Program-made: the position numbers and the translations under genes
Part shown: piece after piece, positions 1 through 5,161 of the stretch
Position numbering within the stretch: the stretch's first letter is position 1
Layout: every line of letters starts with the position of its first letter
Notes under the pieces: generated by a model
What the model was told of the DNA's origin: nothing
The model's input: only the letters and a program-made list of their open reading frames with translations
Database searches by the model: none
NCBI GenBank assembly: GCA_021804195.1
Contig: JAJZKJ010000127.1
Location: forward strand, 1 to 6,547
DNA length: 6,547 bases
Reading direction: 5' to 3'
From: Acidobacteriota bacterium
GTDB taxonomy: Bacteria > Planctomycetota > Phycisphaerae > WQYP01 > JAJZKJ01

Positions 1-21
1 AAAAAAGTGCTCTGCAAAGCA

Positions 22-56
22 AAAAGTGGCGTTTTTTTGCTGATTACGCCACTTTT
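22..56 (-). terminator. Hairpin with T-tract, possible (bidirectional) terminator
   Basis: AAAAGTGGCG at 22-31 and CGCCACTTTT at 47-56 are perfect 10-bp inverted repeats around a 15-nt loop. The stem can extend by GC/GC past a one-base bulge. Read on the minus strand, the second arm ends in five Ts and a further run of six Ts closes the window, which fits a rho-independent terminator for minus-strand transcripts coming from the peptidase side. On the plus strand the second arm ends in TTTTGC, so it could also serve a convergent gene outside the window. The loop is unusually long for a terminator, which limits confidence. Confidence 0.5.
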
Positions 57-176
57 GCAGAAACTGTCACAGGCCCCACCGGATGTTTTTGGCGCACGTC
101 CCGGCGGGCATGGGTTTTTCCGGTGTGTCGGGACCGCCAATCACCGCGCCGCCCCAGTCACGCAGCCGAGTGGTGG

Positions 177-193
177 AATCCCGCGGCCGTTTT
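177..193 (+). repeat. 17-bp direct repeat, copy 1
   Basis: AATCCCGCGGCCGTTTT occurs here and again, identically, at 344-360. Just upstream of both copies is a related GCAGCCG...GG stretch, so the similar unit is about 33-35 bases with an exact 17-base core. The copies are 167 bases apart, which is not a multiple of three, so they are not in-frame protein repeats. Confidence 0.75.
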
Positions 194-282
194 GCGTCCA
201 CCTCCGGGCGGCTTTTCACGGTCGTGGATGGTAATAGAGCGGTGGTTGGTTTAAGAGGCATGATGGTTTGCGGTTACGGACG

Positions 283-304
283 GCCGTGGATTTCCATCCA
301 CGGC
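283..304. repeat. Perfect 9-bp hairpin between the two direct repeats
   Basis: GCCGTGGAT (283-291) and ATCCACGGC (296-304) are exact reverse complements around a 4-base loop TTCC. One G.U pair and one C-G pair extend the stem to 11 bp (281-306). There is no T-tract on either side, so it does not look like a terminator. Its place between the two 17-bp repeats suggests a repeated palindromic intergenic element, though a structured 3' end of the peptidase transcript is also possible. Confidence 0.65.
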
Positions 305-343
305 TGCGGGGGAGGGCGACCATGGGGCAGCCGCGAGGATCGC

Positions 344-360
344 AATCCCGCGGCCGTTTT
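344..360 (+). repeat. 17-bp direct repeat, copy 2
   Basis: This is the second exact copy of the 17-base core found at 177-193, again preceded by a GCAGCCG stretch (328-334). Sequence after the core differs between the copies (GCGTCC after copy 1, CCGCGC after copy 2). Confidence 0.75.
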
Positions 361-378
361 CCGCGCCGCCGTGAACGG

Positions 379-474
379 TTACAAATACTCCAAGATGTTG
401 ACCAGGTGCGGCAGGCTGGGTCCGATGCGACCCAAGGCATGGACTACCAGGCGGCGGAGACGAAGTCGTACGGC
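379..474 (-). pseudogene. Possible remnant of a protein C-terminus (HEAT-like tail)
   Basis: In one minus-strand frame the 31 codons before the TAA at 381-379 translate to a sequence that reads like a real protein end. It contains VHALGRIGPSLPHLV followed by NILEYL and the stop. ALGRIGP followed by a leucine-rich helix recalls HEAT repeats. There is no start codon or ribosome binding site; upstream the frame runs into the 3' end of the peptidase gene in a different frame. It may be the stub of a gene whose 5' part was lost, or chance in GC-rich DNA. Confidence 0.2.
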
Positions 475-499
475 TGGGGTGGCCGGCCGCCCGGCGTGC

Positions 500-1357
500 T
501 TACCAGCGCATGACCCGGCGCCGCCGGATCAGCGGAATAGCCATGCCGCCCAACGCCAGCAGGGCCAGCGACGCAGGCTCCGGGACGGGAAGGTAATCAA
601 CAGTAAACGCGCTGGTGGCGGTTGACCCGCTTTTGTAATCGGACAATCCGCGCACGCCAGCGCGAAAGACGTTGTTTTGTTTCATCCAAACTTGGTAGGT
701 AGTTCCTCCGATATTGGAAGCTGAATCAATCGGCCCACTGAATGTTTTCCCGCTTGTGTTCTGCACACTCCCGGATGCGTTAAAAAACGATACCGTGCCA
801 AAATTGGCGAGCGGGGGCGCCGGGTCTTCCACAATCCATTCCATAGATGACCTTGCCTGCAGCCCGTTTCCAGGTATGACAGTGGAGAAAGTAGCCTGAG
901 GCCCGGCGGTCAAATCGCTGATGGACATCGTGAACTCTTTCGAAAAAATGCTGTAACTTGCCGATGCGGAAATAATGTCACCCGGTTTTATCGTGCCGAG
1001 AGAAATGTTATGCGGGAATTCTGGATACATTTCATACACTGGATAATAGATTGGATTGCCGTAGATGACGGTTTCTATGCCGATCTGCTCAACCGTGTTG
1101 TTGTTCCAGCCGTCAAACCCCACCCAGATCGCTAAATAAGAGGCGGCGCTTCCCGCCGGAGCCTGCATCGTCGGCATAGCCCACTCGGCGGAAACAGATG
1201 TGATGGTGTAACCGGAATCCGAGGGTAACGTATCGACGTAACCAGCCCAATTCGAGGTAGTATCAACGATTGGCGTCGCGTCAGCAATGCCCGCTCCGCT
1301 TGCAGCGCCTCCCATAGCCAACAGTCCGCAAGATAACAGTAGTGTGGTGGTACGCAT
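500..1357 (-). CDS. Secreted G1-family (eqolisin) glutamic peptidase-like protein with PEP-CTERM anchor
   Basis: The 285-residue product has three parts. Residues 1 to about 22 are a signal peptide: MRTTT, a hydrophobic core, then small residues. Residues about 35-255 match the eqolisin (peptidase G1) fold. Seen are NWAGYV (36-41), YLAIWVGFDGW (74-84), VEQIGIE with Gln91, YYPVYEMYPE (104-113) and SMEWIVEDP with Glu173. Gln91 and Glu173 correspond to the Gln/Glu catalytic dyad of the family. Residues 258-281 form a PEP-CTERM tail: VPEPAS, a hydrophobic helix, then RRRR. This tail normally directs exosortase-dependent sorting to the cell surface. The start is set by GAGGGAGAG five bases upstream. 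A perfect sigma70-type promoter and a foldable leader precede it. The gene looks less GC-rich than its neighbours, hinting at transfer. A role in protein degradation is inferred; substrate unknown. Confidence 0.85.
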   Translation of the reverse strand: MRTTTLLLSCGLLAMGGAASGAGIADATPIVDTTSNWAGYVDTLPSDSGYTITSVSAEWAMPTMQAPAGSAASYLAIWVGFDGWNNNTVEQIGIETVIYGNPIYYPVYEMYPEFPHNISLGTIKPGDIISASASYSIFSKEFTMSISDLTAGPQATFSTVIPGNGLQARSSMEWIVEDPAPPLANFGTVSFFNASGSVQNTSGKTFSGPIDSASNIGGTTYQVWMKQNNVFRAGVRGLSDYKSGSTATSAFTVDYLPVPEPASLALLALGGMAIPLIRRRRVMRW

Positions 1358-1408
1358 AGAAACTCTCCCTCGAAAAAATGCAAACCGCGGCGCTGCAACA
1401 TTAAGATC

Positions 1409-1465
1409 GGCCGGAATTTCCGCCTTATGCGCCCGGAAAAATTCCAGTCGCTACGAGCGGCGGCC
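1409..1465 (-). promoter_or_regulatory. Structured 5' leader of the peptidase gene (candidate three-way junction)
   Basis: Read on the minus strand, the leader between the promoter and the peptidase start can fold into three helices. GGCCG (1465-1461) pairs with CGGCC (1413-1409). CGCT/AGCG closes a 3-nt loop (1459-1449). GAATTT pairs with AAATTC and, past a TT bulge, continues with CCG/CGG (within 1444-1414, arms 1434-1444 and 1414-1422). The outer and inner helices are adjacent, giving a compact three-way junction. A further GC-rich stretch and six Ts lie between this and the ribosome binding site. I do not recognise a known riboswitch class. It could instead be a 3' hairpin protecting or ending the upstream corrinoid-gene transcript. 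Confidence 0.4.
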
Positions 1466-1480
1466 AAGTTATCTATATTA

Positions 1481-1508
1481 ATTATACGCTTTTTTAAGAA
1501 TTTGTCAA
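1481..1508 (-). promoter_or_regulatory. Perfect-consensus sigma70 promoter for the peptidase gene
   Basis: On the minus strand TTGACA (1508-1503) and TATAAT (1486-1481) are both exact consensus hexamers separated by 16 bases, within an AT-rich stretch. Transcription would start near 1474 and give a leader of about 117 nt before the peptidase ATG at 1357. The promoter begins only 17 bases after the stop of the corrinoid gene, so the peptidase appears to be independently transcribed. Confidence 0.8.
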
Positions 1509-1525
1509 AAAAGTATCCATCATCC

Positions 1526-2161
1526 TCACGCCGCCACCAGTTTCCGGGCCACTTCCACGGCGCTGGCGGCCTCGGCGGCGTAGGCGTCGGCGCCGATCTC
1601 ATCGGCGAAGGCCTGCGTAACCGGCGCCCCTCCGATAATCACCTTCACTCCCGCCAAGCCGGCGGCGCGGACCGCGTCCAGCGTGGTCTTCATCGCCGGC
1701 ATGGTGGTCGTCAGCAGAGCGGACAGACCGATCAAATGAGCGTGGTGCTCACCGGCGGCCGCAACAAATTTTTCCGGCGGGACGTTGGCGCCAAGATCGA
1801 TCACGTTAAAGTTTGCGCCTTTCCACATCATGGCCACAAGATTCTTGCCGATATCGTGCAGGTCTCCCTGGACCGTGCCCACCACGGCGGTGTGGTGGGG
1901 GCGAATGCCGGCCTTGACCAGCACCGGCTCCAACAACGCCATGGATTCTTTCATCGCCCGCGCGGCGATGAGCATCTCCGGGACAAATATCTCATTGTTC
2001 TTGAAGCGGCGGCCGACATCATCCATCGCCGCCACCATCGCATCGAGAATCACTTGAGCGTTGACTTCGTCCGCGATGGCCTGGCTGGTCAGGGCCGTGG
2101 CCTGTTTGCGGTTGCCTGATTTAATGGCCGCGGTGAGCTGGTTTAACATGGCGGCGTCCAT
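1526..2161 (-). CDS. Corrinoid (B12-binding) methyl-carrier protein, MtaC/MtbC/MttC-like
   Basis: The product (211 residues) has the two-part build of methanogen-type corrinoid proteins. Residues about 1-85 form a helical cap domain. Residues about 88-211 form a cobalamin-binding Rossmann-like domain. GDLHDIGKN (99-107) supplies the lower axial ligand His102, and GLSALLTTTM (145-154) and GGAPVT (177-182) complete the B12 signature. Such proteins carry a methyl group on cobalt between a substrate-specific methyltransferase and a second methyltransferase acting on tetrahydrofolate or coenzyme M. No methyltransferase, reactivating protein or MetH fragment is in the window. ATG at 2161 is preferred because GGGGA lies 9 bases upstream; ATG at 2149 or TTG at 2176 are possible. 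A sigma70-like promoter lies just upstream. The family is sure; the methyl donor cannot be told. Confidence 0.9.
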   Translation of the reverse strand: MDAAMLNQLTAAIKSGNRKQATALTSQAIADEVNAQVILDAMVAAMDDVGRRFKNNEIFVPEMLIAARAMKESMALLEPVLVKAGIRPHHTAVVGTVQGDLHDIGKNLVAMMWKGANFNVIDLGANVPPEKFVAAAGEHHAHLIGLSALLTTTMPAMKTTLDAVRAAGLAGVKVIIGGAPVTQAFADEIGADAYAAEAASAVEVARKLVAA

Positions 2162-2203
2162 ATATGGGATCCCCAAAAAGCGAACTTTTCACATTTTCGG
2201 ATC

Positions 2204-2234
2204 ATATTAACCGGAATGCGGCCGTCATTGTCAA
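2204..2234 (-). promoter_or_regulatory. Sigma70-like promoter for the corrinoid gene
   Basis: On the minus strand there is an exact TTGACA (2234-2229) followed at 17 bases by GTTAAT (2211-2206). The overlapping TAATAT (2209-2204) at 19 bases is an alternative -10. It lies in the 190-base gap after the PhyH gene and predicts a short leader of about 35-40 nt. The gap also contains CCGGCC/GGCCGG and CCGGCG/CGCCGG inverted repeats without T-tracts, so I do not call a terminator. Confidence 0.55.
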
Positions 2235-2351
2235 GCACCCCCGGCGGTTCATCGCCGGCGGGTAAGTGGCAATTTTTCCGGCCAGTCCGCCGGTAGGCCG
2301 GGAGCAGCCGGGGAAGCGGCGCGGCGTCCGGCGCGGACCTGGCGGCGGCAT

Positions 2352-3179
2352 TTATGTTGCCGGTTCCACGCCGGCATTCCCGAAAAAATTGCCGCGTCGT
2401 TGCCATACCAGCGGAAAATGATCCCCTTCGATATTGGCGCCATGGGGAACCTGGATGAACCGTTCCATGATATGGTTGCCGCCTTGCACGAATACCGTGC
2501 GATCGTTCATAAAGTGCAGAGCAATGGCCCGCCGCGGCCGGCCGCTGCGGTTGGCATGTGAACCGTGCCAGGTCAGAGAATGGTGTATATGCATGTGTCC
2601 TTTTTTTACCGGGCACAGCCGCGCGCGCACGGGCCGGCCCTGGAATTCGGCCGGCAGGGCGTCGAAGGATTTGATTTGATGCAGAAAATCAATGTTGTTG
2701 CCCCAGCGGTGCGAACCGGGAACCATGGACATGCAGCCATTATCCTCCGCGGCGTCGTCCAGGGCGATCCAGCAGGTGGCCTGCTGGTCTTTCGGCGTCA
2801 GGCTGGGCCAGTAAGGACTGTCCTGGTGCCACATGTTCACCCCGCCCGTCGCCACCGGTTTGTATTGTATCTGGTCATGCCAGAGGCGTATGGCGTCGCC
2901 TTCGAGCACCTGCGCGATTGCCTCGGTAATCCGCAGATTAAAAACCAGCTTGCGGAACGCTTCGGAAGCTTCCCAGATATTCACGATCTGCCACACCGGT
3001 GCATCCTCTTTGCCCAGATTACCAATAGCCACCGGCTGCGGCACATTCGCCTTGTCGCGGTCCGCCAGAATCCGCAGCGTTTCCGCGGCCAGGGCATCCG
3101 CTTCCTCCGGCGTAATCACCGGCCCGGCATTGATAAAACCATCGCGCTGGAATGTCGCAACCTGTTGGGAATCAAGCAT
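2352..3179 (-). CDS. PhyH-family Fe(II)/2-oxoglutarate-dependent dioxygenase
   Basis: The product (275 residues) is a phytanoyl-CoA dioxygenase-family protein, a cytoplasmic non-haem iron enzyme that hydroxylates small molecules using O2 and 2-oxoglutarate. The iron-binding HxD is in MWHQDSPYW (His117, Asp119). The distal His is in TWHGSHANRS (His205), and the following RPRRAIAL supplies the 2-oxoglutarate-binding arginine (Arg216 or Arg217). CWIALDDAAEDNGCM and MVPGSHRWG are typical core strands of the family. The start at 3179 is fixed by AAGGAGA five bases upstream; an in-frame TTG at 3203 would add eight residues and is unlikely. The enzyme starts about 220 bases after rph and ends about 190 bases before the corrinoid gene, which has its own promoter. 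Substrate cannot be predicted: this family is very diverse. Confidence 0.9.
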   Translation of the reverse strand: MLDSQQVATFQRDGFINAGPVITPEEADALAAETLRILADRDKANVPQPVAIGNLGKEDAPVWQIVNIWEASEAFRKLVFNLRITEAIAQVLEGDAIRLWHDQIQYKPVATGGVNMWHQDSPYWPSLTPKDQQATCWIALDDAAEDNGCMSMVPGSHRWGNNIDFLHQIKSFDALPAEFQGRPVRARLCPVKKGHMHIHHSLTWHGSHANRSGRPRRAIALHFMNDRTVFVQGGNHIMERFIQVPHGANIEGDHFPLVWQRRGNFFGNAGVEPAT

Positions 3180-3183
3180 CCAT

Positions 3184-3191
3184 ATCTCCTT
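3184..3191 (-). promoter_or_regulatory. Strong Shine-Dalgarno of the PhyH gene
   Basis: AAGGAGAT on the minus strand (3191-3184) lies 4-5 bases before the ATG at 3179. It decides that start over the upstream TTG and is the best ribosome binding site in the window. Confidence 0.75.
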
Positions 3192-3226
3192 GCCTTGCGG
3201 CAACCAAGCACCCCCGCCGCGCTCTG

Positions 3227-3337
3227 GGTTCGAACCATTCGGGCGGAGCGGCCAGCCTCGTCATCATCCATTTTTCGCCGCCGGCATGCCGATGTACATG
3301 GCTTATCGGATCATCCGATGTACGGGAGAATCATGAT
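3227..3337. promoter_or_regulatory. Cluster of short palindromes upstream of the PhyH gene (candidate operators)
   Basis: Five dyads lie in 111 bases: GGTTCGAACC (3227-3236), CGGCATGCCG (3282-3291), ATGTACAT (3292-3299), ATCGGA-tca-TCCGAT (3305-3319) and ATCATGAT (3330-3337). CCGATGTAC also occurs twice in direct orientation (3289-3297 and 3315-3323). Such a cluster in the upstream region of one gene fits binding sites for a dimeric regulator. No regulator gene is in the window, and no clear -35/-10 pair is visible here. Confidence 0.35.
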
Positions 3338-3355
3338 AAAAACGGCCGCGCGGCC
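3338..3355 (-). terminator. Weak terminator candidate after rph
   Basis: On the minus strand GGCCGCGCGGCC (3355-3344) is a perfect palindrome that can form a four-base-pair GC stem with a GCGC loop. It is followed by G and five Ts (3342-3338). It lies about 45 bases after the rph stop. The stem is short, so this could equally be incidental in a region rich in palindromes. Confidence 0.3.
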
Positions 3356-3398
3356 CCGACCATGGATCATCAGTTAATTAAACGATATATAAAAATAT

Positions 3399-4112
3399 TT
3401 ATTTTATTCTCAGCGCCTTATTCTGCAGGGCGTGGAGCCGCCGGATGCCTGTCGCGGCCAGCCGGAGCATTGCCGCCAGTTGCCGCGTGGTGAATGTCGC
3501 CTGTTCGCCGGTCGCCTGCACTTCCACGAACGATCCATCCGCGAGCATCGCCACATTCATGTCCACTTGCGCGGCGGAGTCTTCCTGGTAATCCAGATCC
3601 AAAATCGCCCGGCCATGCAACAACCCCACGCTTAGAGCCGCCACCTGGCCGGTGATGGGGTTGTTGGCAAGGAGATTCTCGCGCCGGGCGCGGCGCACCG
3701 CGTCACACAGAGCCACGTACGCTCCCGTGATCGCCGCCGTTCGCGTGCCGCCGTCGGCCTGGAGTACGTCGCAATCCAGCCAAAGCGTGTTCTCCTTTAG
3801 TTCAACCAGGTTCACGACGCGGCGCAACGCCCGGCCCACCAGCCGCTGAATTTCCACGCTGCGGCCATCGGGGCGGGCGCCGTCGCGTTTTTTTCGATTC
3901 GGAGTGGCCGAGGGCAACATGGCGTACTCGGCGGTAAGCCACCCCCGTCCCTTGCCCTGGAGCCAGGCGGGAACCCCCGGTTCAATCATGGCGGTACACA
4001 GCACGCGCGTAGCGCCGCACTCCACCAGCACCGCCCCACCCGCCTGGGCGGTGAAGTGGCGGTGAAAGACAACTTTTCGCATTTGGTTCGACTTGCGTCC
4101 ATCGTGTCGCAT
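3399..4112 (-). CDS. rph: Ribonuclease PH (tRNA nucleotidyltransferase)
   Basis: RNase PH trims the 3' ends of tRNA precursors by phosphorolysis, working as a hexamer in the cytoplasm. The 237-residue product has the usual length and runs through every family block. RHDGR is at the N-terminus, followed by GWLTAEYAMLP (57-67), the phosphate-binding GRALRR (93-98), LDCDVLQADGGTRTAAITGA (112-131), and DYQEDSAAQVDMNVAM with the metal-binding Asp178 and Asp184. ATG at 4112 is preferred because it places RHDGR directly after Met and has GGGAG five bases upstream. An ATG four codons earlier (4124) also has a GAGG site. The gap to argF is about 95 bases with no promoter or terminator that I can see, so co-transcription with the arginine genes is likely. 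It ends in an AT-rich stretch. Confidence 0.95.
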   Translation of the reverse strand: MRHDGRKSNQMRKVVFHRHFTAQAGGAVLVECGATRVLCTAMIEPGVPAWLQGKGRGWLTAEYAMLPSATPNRKKRDGARPDGRSVEIQRLVGRALRRVVNLVELKENTLWLDCDVLQADGGTRTAAITGAYVALCDAVRRARRENLLANNPITGQVAALSVGLLHGRAILDLDYQEDSAAQVDMNVAMLADGSFVEVQATGEQATFTTRQLAAMLRLAATGIRRLHALQNKALRIK

Positions 4113-4207
4113 GAATGCTCCCATGATCGCCTCGCATAAGCGGGAAGATGACCCGGGGAAGGCCGCCTCCAGTACCGCGCTTTCGCGGCGGCGTCCGCGA
4201 GGGCCGG

Positions 4208-5161
4208 TTATTGTCCGCCGATCAGCGCCGCGAGCAAACCCTTCTGAAAGTGGAGGCGGTTTTCCGCCTGGGCGAAGACAATGCTCCGCGGGCTGTCCAT
4301 CACTTCGTCGGTAATTTCCACGCCGCGGTACGCCGGCAGACAGTGCATGACCGCCGCCTGGGATGGCGCCGCCGCGAGCAATTCGCTGTTGACCTGGTAC
4401 GGCCCGAACACGCGCAGACGCTCCTGCTTCTCATTTTCCCGCCCCATGCTTACCCAGGTGTCGGTGTAAATCACATCGGCGGACCGGATCGCTTGGCGCG
4501 GGTCGGCGCCGGTGGAACAATCAAATCCGGGCACGGCCTGACAAGTTCTCTGAATGCTCTGCGGATCGAGCTCGTACCCCGGCGGAGAGGCGATCCGGAA
4601 TTTCAGGCCGAACGTCGCGCACGCCTCCATCAGCGAGCGCGCCACATTGTTGCCGTCGCCCACGTAGGCAAGCGTTAAACCGCGCAGATCGCCGCATCGC
4701 TCCTGGATCGTCAGCATGTCGGCCAGGGCCTGGCAGGGGTGGCTGTAATCGCTCAAACCATTGATCACCGGCCGGGGGCTGTGACGGGCGAGCAGTTCAA
4801 TGGTTTGATGCGAAAACGTACGCGCCATGATCGCGTCGCAAAAACCGGAGAGAACCCGCGCCGCGTCGGGCACGCTTTCGCGCCGGCCCAGGCCGATTTC
4901 CCCCGGCGAAATGTAAATCGCCGCTCCCCCCAGGTGGTGCATCGCCGCCTCGAAGCTCACCCGCGTGCGCAGCGATGGTTTCTCAAAAATCATGGCCAGT
5001 GTTTTACCGGCGGCCAGGGGTTCGTTGCGCCCCGTGGCGCGATACTGCTTTTTCAGGCGCGCCGCCAGAATCAGCAGGCGTTCCAGTTGGGGCCGCGGGG
5101 TGGGTAGTACGTCAAGGAAATCGATTTTTCCCGGCGGTTGGAATCCGCTGGTCTGGGTCAT
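4208..5161 (-). CDS. argF: Ornithine carbamoyltransferase
   Basis: This enzyme joins carbamoyl phosphate and ornithine to give citrulline in arginine synthesis. The 317 residues carry the carbamoyl-phosphate motif as SLRTR (63-67, usually STRTR), then RTFSH (114-118), HPCQ (141-144), DTWVSMG (234-240) and the ornithine-side HCLPAYRG (273-280) with the catalytic Cys274. DxWxSMG and HCLP favour ornithine over acetyl- or succinyl-ornithine as substrate. The open frame extends upstream to 5350 but that part is inside argB and arginine-rich. ATG at 5161 overlaps the argB stop as ATGA and has AAAGGA six bases before it, so translation is probably coupled to argB. The family is certain; the Thr-to-Leu change in the first motif is the only oddity. 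Confidence 0.95.
   Translation of the reverse strand: MTQTSGFQPPGKIDFLDVLPTPRPQLERLLILAARLKKQYRATGRNEPLAAGKTLAMIFEKPSLRTRVSFEAAMHHLGGAAIYISPGEIGLGRRESVPDAARVLSGFCDAIMARTFSHQTIELLARHSPRPVINGLSDYSHPCQALADMLTIQERCGDLRGLTLAYVGDGNNVARSLMEACATFGLKFRIASPPGYELDPQSIQRTCQAVPGFDCSTGADPRQAIRSADVIYTDTWVSMGRENEKQERLRVFGPYQVNSELLAAAPSQAAVMHCLPAYRGVEITDEVMDSPRSIVFAQAENRLHFQKGLLAALIGGQ

Larger units (their letters stand above)
57..499. other. Spacer without a convincing gene, repeat-bearing
   Basis: Between the peptidase stop and the left-edge hairpin there are about 440 bases with no open frame I would call a gene. Open frames exist on both strands because the region is GC-rich, but none has a ribosome binding site plus a recognisable protein. 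One minus-strand frame of 64 codons (67-261) starts at an ATG without a Shine-Dalgarno sequence and stops just before the terminator-like hairpin. What the region does hold is two copies of a 17-bp repeat, a long perfect hairpin and a possible protein-end remnant, each listed separately. It may be a long 3' untranslated region, a decayed gene or a dispersed intergenic repeat. Confidence 0.6.

Noticed and set aside
67..261. 64-codon minus-strand open frame ending just before the left-edge hairpin
   Set aside because: The position before a terminator is attractive, but there is no Shine-Dalgarno site, no recognisable motif, and it contains one copy of the 17-bp repeat. Too weak to call as a gene.
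83..625. 180-codon open frame on the plus strand
   Set aside because: It runs antisense into the 3' end of the peptidase gene, has arginine/glycine-rich low-complexity sequence and no ribosome binding site, and is best explained by GC-rich DNA.
1427..2119. 230-codon plus-strand open frame opposite the corrinoid gene
   Set aside because: Shadow of the corrinoid coding sequence; His/Arg/Gly-rich translation with no family resemblance.
2255..2310. CCGGCC/GGCCGG and CCGGCG/CGCCGG inverted repeats as a terminator of the PhyH gene
   Set aside because: On the minus strand they are followed by AAAAATT and GGGTGC respectively, not by a T-tract; GC-rich spacers yield such pairs easily.
3200..3260. 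GGGTTCGAACC resembling the T-arm of a tRNA
   Set aside because: Neither strand gives a five-base-pair T-stem around TTCGAAC, nor matching acceptor, D and anticodon arms at the right distances. It is treated as a plain palindrome.
2565..3377. 270-codon plus-strand open frame opposite the PhyH gene
   Set aside because: Shadow of a well-supported dioxygenase gene; no motif or start signal of its own.
4148..4678. 176-codon plus-strand open frame opposite argF
   Set aside because: Antisense shadow of argF with arginine-rich translation.
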